64,000 nt of DNA from Icerya purchasi (GCA_039619475.1 CM077116.1:29450183-29514182); one strand, 5' to 3'; shown: positions 38,659 to 50,856, counted from the stretch's first letter. Notes: a model not told the origin generated them from the sequence alone. Numbers and translations are program-made.

Positions 38659-41600
38659 GTTCAATTTACTTCCTTCAAATCAAATTACAAAACGTTTAAG
38701 ACTTTCACATAGCCAACGGAAGGAACAAGAAAAGATACGGAAGAGCGTTTTTTTTGCGGATTACATTATCGTTCTCGAGGAATCAGCGTGCAATTCGAAG
38801 AAGGATTATTAGAAATAAAAATGTTGTAAAATAGGATTATTATTAAGTATAAAGTCTACGAGTGTGATAATCGGTGCGGTTAAGATTTTTGAAAAGTCAT
38901 ATGCATCCGGAAATAGCAGTTAAGAATATCTGAAAGGCCGAATTCAAGGACGCACGTAAGTCACAGCCATCGCATTTAACGGCATATAATGAAGTCGAGA
39001 AATTGTGTGGCGTAACAACGTTACATGTCGCTGCGACTAAATAGGAAAAGCCACAGGGTGGCTTGGGAAAATTGGTGGAAAAAGATTGATAACATAAATT
39101 TTGGGGAATTGAAGGAAAGAGATTTCGGAAGTTATTTTCAAAGTGTGTGCCGCTGATGAACGAAAAAGTTTGATCTGGGTTAGGAAAGTTGATTCATATT
39201 TAGTAGAAGAAAATTGATCATTGGAATTTAAAGACCGACTAAACAGGCTGATTATGTAGAACGCTTCTCCTCGATAATACTTGACGCTGGTCGCAATTTA
39301 ATAGTGTCACCAACGCTTTAAAAAAAAAAAATAGAATAAATTGCGACCAAAGAGTAATTTTATTATTGCAACACGCGTGAAAGCTCTTAAAGTGGGACGT
39401 TGCGATCGCATTAGAGCGTCTCATAATCGTGTGGAAATTTAATCAAACACTCGTAGTTGGAGCTCGGTTAAGAGTCTAAATGTCATCGACTTAAAACTAA
39501 TAGAAATAGAAAAAAAATGTCTAAAACCTTTAACGAGGAGGTTTTTTTTTCTTCTTGTGTATGTGTTTCATTGCACACCTAAACGAGTTTTTTTCTTCTG
39601 TAATTTTCTCGTTCTTGCGATTATTACACAGATCAACGAGCCGGTTAAAAACACCTTGAAGTGCACGACGCGAATAAATTTCGATTTCCAAGGCCAATCA
39701 CCGTTTATAAATTGTGTAAATATACACGTTTGAGAAACTGAATTCCGCTTCCAGCTCTCAGTATTAGTCGGTCGAAAGATTTTCGAGACCGCCAAGTATA
39801 TGTAGAGCACAATAAATGTGACCTCGACAAAATCGTTTCGCGGTCGATCGTATCCGATTCGCTGAGTATCGCCGCCGTTCAGAAGCAAAAGATCGCAGCG
39901 GCAGGGTTCTTTGAAAAGGTCGCTTTTTCCTTTATTTTTGTATTTGGGCGCATAGGGCGCAGGAACATGATGACGTCGATGGTCATAATGAGGGCCGTCA
40001 TTTGAGGGAATAACTAGCAATACTGGAAACCGGTTTCAGTAATTTGTCTAATTACGGCAGCATTAATTCCACTTACGCGCACGACGGACGTCATAGATTT
40101 CGGCCTCCAGGTATGTGAAGAAAAATCTCTTTCGCAGTTTATAGTTTATTTGCGAACGAATTCCGTAAGAAAACGATTTCGAAAAATAGTAAGCCTAGAT
40201 AAAAAAATTCCAATTACCAATGAAGAATGTTTTCTTCTTTTCTAGGTAAACCGGGGAAATTAATTTACCGAACGATAATCGAACGAAACATGTTAACAGA
40301 AGGCACGCCCGAAACCGTAGTATCCGTGTACGGGGGGATTTTAAGGCACTTTATGTCGAGAAAAACCTCGTAAAATGGCGCTTGACCGAAAAAATTTACG
40401 TGTCCGGTTGACTAAAATTAAATATGGGCTCAAAAAAAGGTGTAACATATTACGAAAAAACCGCGCGAGGGAAAAAAGTACGTTGCAAAATCAAGGGGAA
40501 AGAAAAAAATGATAGAAATATTATTCGCTACAGATGAGAGGAAAATTAAAAAAAAAAAATCTTCGAAAGAATTGGAAAAATAGGTTTAAGATTTTTTTTC
40601 ATTATCCTACAAACTCTGCAGTTCAACATAAAGCGAGGGTCTCCACACTGGTGAACTATTTCTTCTAGAGAAAATTTTCTAAAATGATGCATCGTTGCTT
40701 TCAGTCAAATGTGACTTTTCTCTGTCGTATTCGATTCTAGGTAATACTGGAACAAGACCACTCCCGGGAACCGGCAACTTCACTGGGCACGCTAGATGAA
40801 ATATCTAATTTACTAAGCTGCACATAGGAGAAGTGTACTTCACTTTGAATAGCAAAAGGTATTTTTAAAGATTCCGTACAAATATAATGTACAGAATCCT
40901 AATAAGATGTGGTTCGGAAACGACAAAAATATTCAATTAAAATATGCAATAACTAATTAACGGTTAGGCTTGTCAACTACAAAATTGGAATATAAATTAC
41001 AATTAAAATTCTCTTTAAAAACTTCAAGCTGACCGATGGTCGACAAAAAAAAACCATCAAGAATATATAATAATATGGTATTTAAAACGACCTCGAAAAT
41101 CACCCTTAAAAAATTCATAACTCATCACCAGATAGACCTTTAAAATTCGAAATACAAAATAAAATGCACAGTAGTTCTTTTATAGAATTAAAAAATTACG
41201 ATTAAAAAATTATTTAAACCCTCTCTCCGCTTTGAGCCAAAAACAGCAAAAAAAAAAGAAAGAAGGAAGTTTACGTAATAGCCCGAGTAAAAACGTTGGA
41301 AAAACCAGAACGTATTTCAAACATATATGCATAAAGGACCGCTTCATAGGAAAAATATAGCCAAGCTTACAACTTTATTATATTCAGACTCTTGGTGCGC
41401 CGAAAGCTCGAAATTTTGGAAAAAAGTAATTTTTCCCCCAAGCAGGTGGTATATCGATTAAGGGAGCGACGAAACCATATTTCATTTTCTTAACGAAATT
41501 TTAGCGATAATTTCAAAATTACGCTCCTCTTCCTTTTTGTAGCGGGAAAAACTGGATTTCCCTGTTTTGAATCTAGTACATTATGTGAATATAAATATGT

Positions 41601-42195
41601 TATCGTTAAAATACGGAGGAATCCGCAGCGCATGAAACATCATGCTTGACTGAACTAGTTCATTCGTAGTAATTTGTTTGTCTGGGTGCGTATATTAAAT
41701 TAAACTACCTGTACGAATATTACAAATACAGTTCAGTTCAATAACAATCACTGGAATTGTGCGAATAAATAAATGAAAAGAAAGAAAACATCGCCTGTCT
41801 GATAATGGTCTACTGCAAACAAAGCGGATAACAAAGACGTAGCTTTTTCCCCTTATTTTAGCCGTATAATTCTATTTCCCTACACTAATTGTAATTCTAT
41901 CAGTACCCTTTACCCACTCTCCTCCCAGAAATTCTTCTCATCTACTTCTTCACCGGCGAGGATCTCCGTTTCTTTCCTTTCTGTGTTTCCTCCCTCTTTC
42001 GATAAATAATCATCTGACGGGCCAAATGGAAAATAACTTTTTTTCTTTGATATATCTAATCACGTGCAACTGCTGATGTTTGACGAGCAGCATCCTTAAG
42101 CGAGATTTTATCGATTAGGAAAATAAGAATGATGGCAGAATAGAACTTACATCAGAGATTACGATTAGAGAGAAAGTCATGTAATGCTATTAAAC

Positions 42196-42400
42196 AAGAA
42201 GAAGATATCGTTGGGAAGAAGATATTATTAGGAAGAAGACATCATTAGGAAGAAAACATCATTAGGAAGAAGACATCATTAGGAAGAAGACATCATTAGG
42301 AAGAAGACATCATTAGGAAGAAGACATCATTAGGAAGAAGACATCATTAGGAAGACGGCATCATTAGGAAGACGATATCGCTGGAAAGAATATATCGTTT
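42196..42400. repeat. 17-bp minisatellite, about 12 units
   Basis: Unit GGAAGAAGACATCATTA. The central units are nearly identical. The outermost units on both sides carry GATATCG(T/C)TG-type variants, giving a homogenised core with diverged edges. No CRISPR-like spacer structure: units are strictly contiguous. Confidence 0.95.
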
Positions 42401-43099
42401 AGTTTGAATCCGCAATATGATAAATAATTCACAGTTCTTAATGGAGAGTGAAAGAAATTCCACACGTTGGACACATCAAACAGTGCTTACCGTGAAATCG
42501 TTTTTCTTTCAGAATGATTTAAAAAAAAAAAGATTTCGTAGACGGATATTTTCATTTGTCGTTGCTTTCGCAAAGATAATTCTCGACCACTTGAAAAAAA
42601 CTCCTCAGATAGTGAGCAAGTAACAAGTGAAGTAAGTGTCATCTGTAAGATGCCGATTTTGTGATTACTTCGGCTTTTTTCATTTTTCTCGGCTACGCTT
42701 TGTGTCGCGTACACTCGGAAAAGACAACCGTATTCGATAAACGAGTGCGATTTTTTTCTCGTATACGGAACGGCGGGCGTGCAATCGGCCTTTACATACA
42801 TGTCGGACAGATCAGAGTTAACCCGCGTATTTTCCGGGTCACCGCGGAACATCAATGGCGGAGTAATTAGAAGAAAGAGAAGCAGGGGAGAGCCGAATTT
42901 GAACAGAGTCGCACACTGTTACTATTACGATCAATGAATATACGTTAATGCATCAATTAGCAATGACGCTTATTGTTTTAAGGCTCTCAGTGAAAAGGCA
43001 CAGTTTTTTGTAAGAAAACGTGTCTTAAAAAACATAATGCATCGGCCAGCATGGATTTCACAACAAGGAAATAAGCCGCAAGACAAGTTTGTAGGCAAT

Positions 43100-44000
43100 T
43101 TGCAAGTTTAGCTGCGCGCACATTACGATCACCGATCGCGTTTATGTAACTCTGCGCGCTGGGCATTTCCTATTGCCCCTAGAACGACGACGACATGTTA
43201 TTAAACAAACGATCTCTGTTCTTACTTTTTTCTAGCTTCGCTCCCAAATGCACGTTGTTGTTATTCATCAAGCCCGGAAATTAGAACGACCACTGCCAGG
43301 CAACCGATAAAAATGTCTACTCGCAGAAGACGCTCGCGCTATAATTTCGCTGATAATAAATAATCGTTCCTTTACATAATATCCCCCCACCCCCACCGCG
43401 GTCGAGTGAATCCCCGTCCGCGCGAAAAACTGGTATTTTCTATTTTAAAATTTAAAACAAAAAAAAAAAAGAAGAAAAAAAACAAATATGCACACATGTG
43501 TCGGTAAGCCGGTTGACCTGGAACCGCCCGCCTCCCCCCGCCGTAATTTCCTCTTTTCACAATACGCCGATGCGAACGTGCGCGCTCACAGCGAACGATC
43601 CGATTTGCGCTGCCCAGTGCAAACTCGACGCACGCGCGTGTCTCATAATTGCATAAAATCAACGGCGGCCTCCGCGATAGTTTCTTCACCAAAACTGGAC
43701 CAGATACGCTCGACCATCGCGTTACGTAACGGGCTCGATGCTCGCTTTTTCTCCCGTTAACGTGTTTACATACGGCGTGCAATTGATTACTAGAGTTCCC
43801 CCCTAGCACACCGCTCGGATATCTATCTCTATCTTCCCCGTATATCTTGAGAAGTTTCAGCGAAAGTACCCACCCCCGATGAGCAGAAATACAAACGCTC
43901 AATTAGGATCGCGGCCGAATTGACCCCAGGATAGACAGAAACCTTTCGCCGTGGTCTCTTATCGACGAGGGGGAGGGGTTGTTTTTTCCCGGCATAACAT
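43100..44000. other. G+C- and CpG-richer block
   Basis: Locally enriched in CG dinucleotides and C/G clusters compared with its surroundings, about 5.8 kb upstream of SR-B exon A. It holds several overlapping open frames (largest 176 codons, minus strand), as expected when stop codons are rare. It might contain a promoter or a 5' untranslated exon, but no specific signal proves it. Confidence 0.3.
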
Positions 44001-45035
44001 GTATTATGAAAACCGGTGTTTTTTTGTTTTTTTAGTGGAAAAGTTGAATTTTTAAAAATTTTGAGAAAAACTCGGAAGGTATCGTTCAAAATCGGCTTGA
44101 AAAGCTCTCCATTACGTGAAAAGAAAGGGAAAAAAAAACAAGAAGGGAACTGATGTATTTTTAGATTAACCGAGGAAAAAAATTAACAAAGTATTTTAGC
44201 GGAAAAAAGGTAAATAGCAAGTCGAACAAAGGTGTCGAAATAATATTAGAGGTCAAAAAATTTCGTGGAACCGAGCATCAAAAAATATAAGTCTATTAAA
44301 TTTGACCCGGTAAAATTCGAAACAGTTCGATCGTCGAGTTTCTGCGATTACGTTTAATTACGTTTCACCTTTAGAAGTGTACGCATTCGTGTATTATTTT
44401 TAAAATAAATCACGTTAGAACGGAGAATCTGGTCCGGCTTGAAAACGGTGTAAAGAATCGGCCGGATAGGGGTGTTTAAGAAGAGAGGGATTAAAATCGC
44501 AGCATTATAATTACGTTGGGAATGGCGAAATTTCACAAAGTAGGCCTAAAAATTTACGATTATTACGACGGTTAAATGCAGTGTCATCATCGGGCAAATA
44601 TCACGGCTTTCACGCAAGTCAGTAAGTTGTACACATTCGATAAATTCGTAAAGCTGTCGCCGCGATGATCAAAAATTAAGATTAAAATAATTTAAAAAAA
44701 TTAAACACGCCTAACGCGAAAACATATTAATTTTGAAAATAATTATTATTAACGCGTACTTAAAGTATAGTAGACGACGTGCAATGACGAGAAGACAGAA
44801 TGACGGCTACTAATAAGTTTCGATAAATACGGTTCGGTTGCCTCGGTATAGGAATCCTGCGAAGTAATAATGAAGAATGTAGATTGAGAATTTCTTAAAA
44901 CGCGAATATGTAAAGATATCTTTGCGAGGTTTCCCGCCGGATGATATTATCATTGCCGGAATAAATATAACCCCGCTATAATAATGAACAATCATGATAG
45001 CGAGTAATTCATTTAGCGTGTACGAATGTTAAAAA

Positions 45036-45173
45036 GTAAGGAAAAAATAAACCGAGTCCCGCATGTATTCGAAGCTTTTCTTAATATACAATGAGGGAGA
45101 GCCCCCCCCCCTCCTCATTGTATATTAAGAAAAGTTTCGAATACATGCGGGACTCGGTTTATTTTTTCCTTAC
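45036..45173. repeat. Foldback palindrome, 61-bp arms with one mismatch
   Basis: Left arm 45036-45096 and right arm 45113-45173 are reverse complements except at one position (GAAGCTTTT against GAAACTTTT). The 16-base loop contains a run of C. Arms include AAACCGAGTCCCGCATGTAT. A transcript in either direction would fold into a hairpin of about 138 nt. It does not share the CGAAACATGT core of the other inverted repeats. Confidence 0.95.
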
Positions 45174-45658
45174 TAATGAGAATCTGAAGAAAATCAATCC
45201 CAGCGTTCTCTTTTCCCATGGGATCCGTCTTTATTTTCTTCCGAGTAATTCTCTCCTGCAATATTCAATTCAAGATATTACGAGTATAGCTGAGAACGGG
45301 GCGAGTTATATAGCAGCAACGTTGAGTGTTCGTAGCCGAGCACCCTTAGCAGGCTATCGCGCTAATTAACAAATTTTGATAACGCAAATGGCAAAATATA
45401 GATCCTAATCGGAATAAAAATTATATAACAATAATAATCGAAATACTAGAGCGAGTGATTTTTTAAGTAATGCGAGAAATGTTTCGCAAAATATCGGTTA
45501 AGTGATTACCGATAATGCGACGATGAATTGCCGAAAAAGTATAGGTTGATTTGTGTTTAATTTGAAATTTAAAACATGCACCAGTTTTCGTGCTCGCCCT
45601 AAATGCTTGACATATACAAATACACATCCGCGAGAAGGATAAACATGTTGGGTCATCG

Positions 45659-45710
45659 AAAAAAAAATAAATAAATAAATAAAATAAATAAATAAAATAA
45701 ATAAATAAAA
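45659..45710. repeat. (AAAT)n-type imperfect microsatellite
   Basis: AAAT units with slips between four- and five-base spacing after an A run. Confidence 0.85.
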
Positions 45711-46336
45711 AACATTCATACATTGTCGCTAGTGAAACATAATAATTACACGGTAAGAACAAGGCGATGTCGCGGCAATTATCAAATTGCAATTTTGCAT
45801 ATTTTTCGCTACACTCGCCGCTACGACAAATTGTCAACTGAAAGCTAGCTGCATTCTCAGTGCGAAGTGGAAATGTGCGAAATGTGCAACGTACGAACGA
45901 AAATTATTATCGGCCAGAAACGCTTAGTCAGCGTTTATTTGTGCCACATGCAAATAGCAAAGGTAAATGTCCTTCTCAGTAAGCCCGATGGAGTATCTAG
46001 CGGCAGTTTTGCGAACGTCGATAAACTCTAACGGTAAATATCATAATACTACAACCATGTATGGGGATTCGCTCTTTGTTTATCATCGCGCGTTCAATGT
46101 TTATAATTAACTTTTCGGCAACAAAAGATATTGGCCTACAAATAGCTGTCTCCGATTAAGGGAGATAACAGCGCATCTTCCATCTGAACAGGTCTCCTCC
46201 TCACTGCTGTAAAAGTTAAATCTAACAGCGTGTATTTGAAGAACACACAGATACATCGATATGTACGTATGTGCGTGTGCAACTAAAATTCATATCATAC
46301 ACAGAATTGTGTTCGCACAACACGTCTCTACTACAT

Positions 46337-47154
46337 TTATATATATATATATATATAGTATATATTAATTACAACGTAATTCTTAGGCCAGCCCCATTAC
46401 AAAAAATGTCCCAATTATTATATGTAACGTTTGTAATATTTTAATTTTTACCGACTTGCAAAAATGTTTTTTCTTTTTTTTTTTTTATGTTTGTTCGCGC
46501 ATAACTTATACATATATTTATATGGACCGATTTCACCGAAAACGCGAAAAAATGTGGTCCCTTTAGATCATTTTTTTTTTCTTATTATTTTTTATTGGTA
46601 TAACAGAAGCGGTTGACTTAAAATGCTATCAACCGCTTTTCAGACTTTTCTACATCTGTCGTTTTTAAACCAAAAGTCGTATCATCACGTACAAATGTAG
46701 CAAACTCTTCGCTATTGCACAGTTCGTTGTCCCGTTTTCGTTTCCACAATTCACGTTTGCGTTCGGTGGCGGTTTCTGTTTTTGGAAACACAATGAATAC
46801 ACTTCTTATTATTCTGTGCAGGCTGTTAAATAAGAAGTCCCACCAGAATAGGGAGAAGCATGCAAAAACGATATTGCTAATTTAATAATACCATGAAAAC
46901 GCAAAAAAAGTTGTTATTTATATGCGTTGTAGTATGTTAAGTTGTTTCGGTAGTTTAATAAAACTTATGGTATAAATTATTGGTTGTATTTTTTTTTTAT
47001 TATACAAAATGAGGTAACTTTTTTCGTTATAAAATCTAATAAAGACCGGCCTAAGAATTACGTTGTAAATTTTGATAATTTTATACAAAGTATAGAAGAG
47101 AAAGAGACAGAAATGTAAGCAAGAGGAGTAAAGGGGCATACCCAAATAGCCGAG

Positions 47155-47190
<36 letters not shown>
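46337..47190 (-). mobile_element. TA-embedded element, longest copy with internal reading frame (copy C)
   Basis: The left end after a TA tract is TTAATTACAACGTAATTCTT then AGGCCAGCCCC. The right end carries the inverse, GGCCTAAGAATTACGTTGTA, then AAGTATAGAAGAGAAAGAGA and CCGAGTTATATATA. Between these ends lies about 430 bases absent from copies A and B. That insert contains a minus-strand frame (46618-46881) with AATAAA just after its stop. It could be a less-deleted relative of A and B, or a nested insertion. Confidence 0.65.
46618..46881 (-). CDS. Unidentified C-terminal reading frame inside TA-embedded element
   Basis: Open for 87 codons to a TAA at 46618-46620, with no ATG at its start. 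Upstream on the sense strand is ACTTTTTTTGCG and then TTAG, so a 3' splice acceptor is possible. The N-terminal half is hydrophobic (FACFSLFWWDFLFNSL). The C-terminal half is highly charged (TATERKRELWKRKRDNELCN, then FATFVRDDTTFGLKTTDVEK) and ends RLIAF. CCAATAAAAAATA lies about 25 bases after the stop, a plausible polyadenylation signal. I do not recognise the family. The charged part looks protein-like, but chance cannot be excluded. It may be a fragment of whatever protein mobilised copy C. Confidence 0.35.
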   Translation of the reverse strand: MSNIVFACFSLFWWDFLFNSLHRIIRSVFIVFPKTETATERKRELWKRKRDNELCNSEEFATFVRDDTTFGLKTTDVEKSEKRLIAF

Positions 47191-47206
<16 letters not shown>

Positions 47207-47311
47207 ATATACATATGTATATATATATATATATACATATGTATATATATATATATACATATGTATATATATGTATGTATATGTATGTGTGTGTATATAT
47301 ATATACTTAGC
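47155..47311. repeat. Complex TA/TG/CA satellite tract
   Basis: TA runs followed by a semi-regular higher-order pattern of ATACATATGTATATATATAT units, flanking the right end of TA-embedded copy C. Confidence 0.9.
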
Positions 47312-48001
47312 TATAGACAGGCCCGTTTCTGGAAAGTCAATTCACGCTGCGAGTCCCGTTCAAACGTTTGAGACCCGTTTCGGGACGTCTCACAACGTTC
47401 CACCGTTTTTGACCGATTTTTCATGGTGTACAGATTACCACAGTCTTTTGGAAAATACATATATATTTGTATGGGTCTCACAATGACTATATACTTGCAT
47501 GTGTATACAGATTTAGTTCGGCAGCTTTTAAACAGAGAGCGTTTTACAGATTAAATAAATGCTTTGTGATTTAGGATGTCATACAGTTCTTGTGAAGCCC
47601 ATCACTATGGCAACATTGCATGTTTATATGCAAATAGATTCAAGTTACTATAATGTTTACGCAAAACCCCAGCAAGTAAAACAATTCCACGTCATTTTAA
47701 AAATTATTAAAAATCTTCAAAATCAATGAATTTTTTTTGGACTTTTTTTTCGCTTTTTAATGTAAAAATTCAATTTATTATCGCTGATAAGTAAACAGTT
47801 TAACCAATGCCATAACTACAAAGACAATGAAATTAAAAACTTTTAAAATAGATAAAATGGATGAAGCACAAAAAAACAATATTTAGAAAAATTATGATGA
47901 AAATCGTTCTAGGATGAAGTCGTTAAAAAAAAGAAACAAAGGAAAATTATTAAAAATTTAATTTTATGTTTTACGTTAGAGTACATTTCTTTTCAAAAAT
48001 C

Positions 48002-48361
48002 TTATGTGCTGCTAAATGAGATCAAAATATTTAGATCCGCAAACTTATAAAAACATACGCGTAATTTCAAATACGTATGAATACAATGAACACCCCAGTT
48101 TTTACTAAACTCAAAATTAAATCTACTCGGCTTTTCATAGTAAGCGACAAGAAAAAATCCTGCACATAAAAAATCGGGAACGCAAAACTTCTGAAAAATG
48201 CTACAATCAAACTGATTTGGGTCTCGTAGCGTTGACAGAAAAACCGCGGTGACAGCATCTGCTGAGTAGTATCGTGCGACAACAATATCGGGCTTCGTAG
48301 GGTCTGTATAAAATCTTAAAGAATCTCGCATGTAATAGTCTACACCTCCCGGGTCTTGCAA
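48002..48361 (-). CDS. Unidentified 119-codon reading frame, minus strand
   Basis: A minus-strand frame with no ATG at its opening (the first in-frame codons are TTG CAA GAC) and an upstream stop four codons earlier. It reads GGVDYYMRDSLRFYTDPTKP, DIVVARYYSADAVTAVFLST, LRDPNQFDCSIFQKFC, LCAGFFLVAYYEKPS. Composition is balanced and unlike translated A+T-rich intergenic DNA, so it may be a decayed coding fragment, an exon or an endogenised gene piece. The last 35 residues (from about FSKNWG) look less constrained. No family recognised. It lies about 1.1 kb from the other minus-strand frame and 1.4 kb upstream of SR-B exon A on the opposite strand. Confidence 0.3.
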   Translation of the reverse strand: MQDPGGVDYYMRDSLRFYTDPTKPDIVVARYYSADAVTAVFLSTLRDPNQFDCSIFQKFCVPDFLCAGFFLVAYYEKPSRFNFEFSKNWGVHCIHTYLKLRVCFYKFADLNILISFSST

Positions 48362-49751
48362 AATACATTATAAAATTGTAAAATTTGTATATTTTATTTT
48401 TAAATTTAGCTTACCTCTCTATAGTTCCCACGATTCACATGAATAATTTACAAAAAAACATAATTTTATTATTCCAGCACTTTAAATAAGCCCCGGTCTC
48501 ACAGATGGTGGTCCGCTTAATATACCGAGTCTCACGATAATCTAGGCAGCAATATATAGATAGATATAGATATAGATGTATATGTATGTGTGTATAAATA
48601 AATGAATGTTATATTAAACATAAATTTCTTTCTATTAGAAGTGAAACGATTATATGTACTATTTAGTGACAGAATAAGGCTCATATCTACTCTGAACTTA
48701 ACGAACATTTATAAATATGGCACGATAATACCCGATACACGAAATTAAAGCAATATAACTCTGGCTTATTGCACATACGTATTGCAACGACTGTCTGTAT
48801 ATTTCAATTAGTAGGTCGTGTAAATATCGTGAATAGATATATTTTAGATATTGCGCATCCGTCTTCACTATCTCTGCCACAGTAAACATGCGCATGAAAT
48901 AAGCGAATTGCTTACTGTTTAATCAACTCGAAAAATACGATAATCAGTATAACGAAAACTGGTCACTTCCTGTTCACAATTTCTCGTTTAATAGAGTCTT
49001 GTTTAATGAAGTTTTCTCGCAACGATAAGTGATCAATCGATTTCTAGCCGTTAGAATCCCCGAATTCGTGAATTTCACGAAACCGTTAGAACTGTTTCCG
49101 AAAAACCAGTTACATAATACGGCGCGTATAAATACAATTTTTGCTCGTAATACCTAGTGACTTTGCTCGGATATATTCTGGACTCGCAGATGAGACAAAA
49201 AGTATATTCGTGAGTTTCATAAACATTTAAAAATATAATAATAATAATAATAATAATAATTAAACGCGCGAAGAAAATTACGAATTATCACATTTTTCAA
49301 CTTTGAAAATGCATTTCCATTTATGTAATATTATGAATATATCGTGAACAAATCTATTTTATCGCAAAATTTACATTTTTGTCTGAATACAACCCATCCA
49401 CAAAACATTCTTTATCACATTTAAATCGCTAAATGACTACTAAAGTTAGTCAGTTGTGAATGAAAAAATACGCATATAAAAAAAAGAAAACAACAAAACA
49501 ACGATTAATGCATTACAAAAACTCGTACAAACACTCATGTCCCGGAAATTAAAGGCAGTAAATTTCACAAAAGGGAATGTATTGAATTTGGAATACCTCC
49601 GTAGCAACTTTCGTACGACATATACATGTATATTGCAAATGTATAAACTTAAAATGATTACCTTAGACATAAGTGACGATCGCTAATTGTTAAATTGGAT
49701 GTAATAAGTACAATTCATTATTATTAATTTACATATTTCTTCTGTTCGCAG

Positions 49752-49896
49752 GGAAGACATGGAAAAAGTGAACATTCAGTTTTACGACAATGGAACGGTT
49801 TCGTTTCAGCATAATAAAATTTTACAATTTATGCCGCATTTGTCAATTCCCGATGCAGAATCATTAAAGCTCGTCGTACCCAATATACCATTGCTG
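49752..49896 (+). CDS. CD36/SR-B family scavenger receptor, ectodomain exon A
   Basis: Internal exon of a CD36-family (scavenger receptor class B) membrane glycoprotein; the family binds lipids, lipoproteins and oxidised or apoptotic ligands at cell or endosomal membranes. The first base completes a split codon, then the frame reads E-D-M-E-K-V-N and contains NGTVSF and VPNIPLL, both family landmarks near residues 90-135. The acceptor is a pyrimidine-rich tract ending TTCGCAG and the donor is GTGAGT at 49897; the exon ends in phase 0, matching the next exon. NGT is a potential N-glycosylation sequon. The ATG at 49759 is internal, not a start: the family has a cytoplasmic N-terminus and a first membrane segment before this point, and I found no exon for them upstream. 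Which paralogue (emp, crq, peste-like or other) cannot be decided from this part. Confidence 0.9.
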
Positions 49897-50700
49897 GTGA
49901 GTACGGAAATCTGTAATAAATTTTACCGCGTCGATTTAAGCTGAATTTTTAAAGCGCTCGCAAAAATTTTGAATTATATAAACATTGTTTTATTACACGT
50001 TGTCAGGCAATAAAGTTGTATCGAATGAGTAGAAAAATAGGGAGAAAAAAATCCAGCGCTTTGAATGGAGAATTAGAAATAACAATAATAATAATAATAG
50101 CAACTGGCAATTGATATTTTATAGGTAGTTAAAAAAAAAAAGAAAAAAATGTGTACTCCAAGAACACACATGTATACATGTACATTCTTATTTGGAGAAC
50201 AAAAAATTCTAAAGATAGCCAAGCGTGGTGCAAATTATTAATGAGTTGGACACAGTCCATAAAAATGTTTAATTCATTGTCTTCTTATAATATTTACAAA
50301 CGCTAGATGATATCCGCACTACCGATTTTTCTGTTCACTTCAATTAAGGCTTTGACCGTCCGTAGATGTTTTTCGCGCTTATTTTCAAATATAACACTAC
50401 TTATATCCGGTACTATTTAAATTATAGTTACTCTACTACTAACACGCTATATACTACTTTCGCTTAGCTATCAGTTCAATCCAAAAGTATGTACGTTTAA
50501 TTTCGATGGAAAGATTCGAAAGAAAAAAATAAAAAATATTTTAAAGAATTCTACTATGACCGGCAAAAGCCGAAGCCAATTGTTGTATTTTTGAAAAACG
50601 AAAATAGCTCCATTTTTTGACGCGAAACGTCTTGAAAATTGTTCGTGAAACGAAATAGTGAAACGAAATCGCGCAACGCAATGATTATTATTTTTCACCG

Positions 50701-50856
50701 CATATATTTAAATATATTTATATATATATCTATATATATTTATATATATCTATGTATATTTATATATATATATCTATGTATATTTATATATATCTATGTA
50801 TATTTATATATATATCTATGAATATTTATATATATCTATATATATTTATATAGGCG
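50701..50856. repeat. TA-rich tandem tract with CTATG(T/A)ATATT units
   Basis: Repeated units of TATATATCTATGTATATTTA and shorter variants within SR-B intron A-B. Confidence 0.9.

Larger units (their letters stand above)
30810..42190. other. Mostly non-coding stretch with scattered relics
   Basis: Apart from the minisatellite at 34.0 kb, tRNA-like relics at 36.3 and 38.5 kb and the half inverted repeat at 37.07 kb, I see nothing. Frames of 139-150 codons at 33.6, 37.2 and 39.6 kb lack recognisable motifs and start at non-ATG codons or end in repeats. Confidence 0.5.

Noticed and set aside
39568..40020. 150-codon minus-strand frame
   Set aside because: No ATG at the opening, no motif, and a hydrophobic/basic mix typical of chance frames.
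42196..42400. CRISPR-like array
   Set aside because: Units are contiguous with no spacers, and the genome is eukaryotic.
43372..43902. 176-codon minus-strand frame
   Set aside because: It lies in G+C-richer DNA where stops are rare, overlaps open frames on the other strand, ends in poly-Phe from an A run and shows no motif.
49759..49761. ATG as the SR-B start codon
   Set aside because: It lies inside an internal exon with a good acceptor just upstream, and the family needs an N-terminal membrane segment before it.
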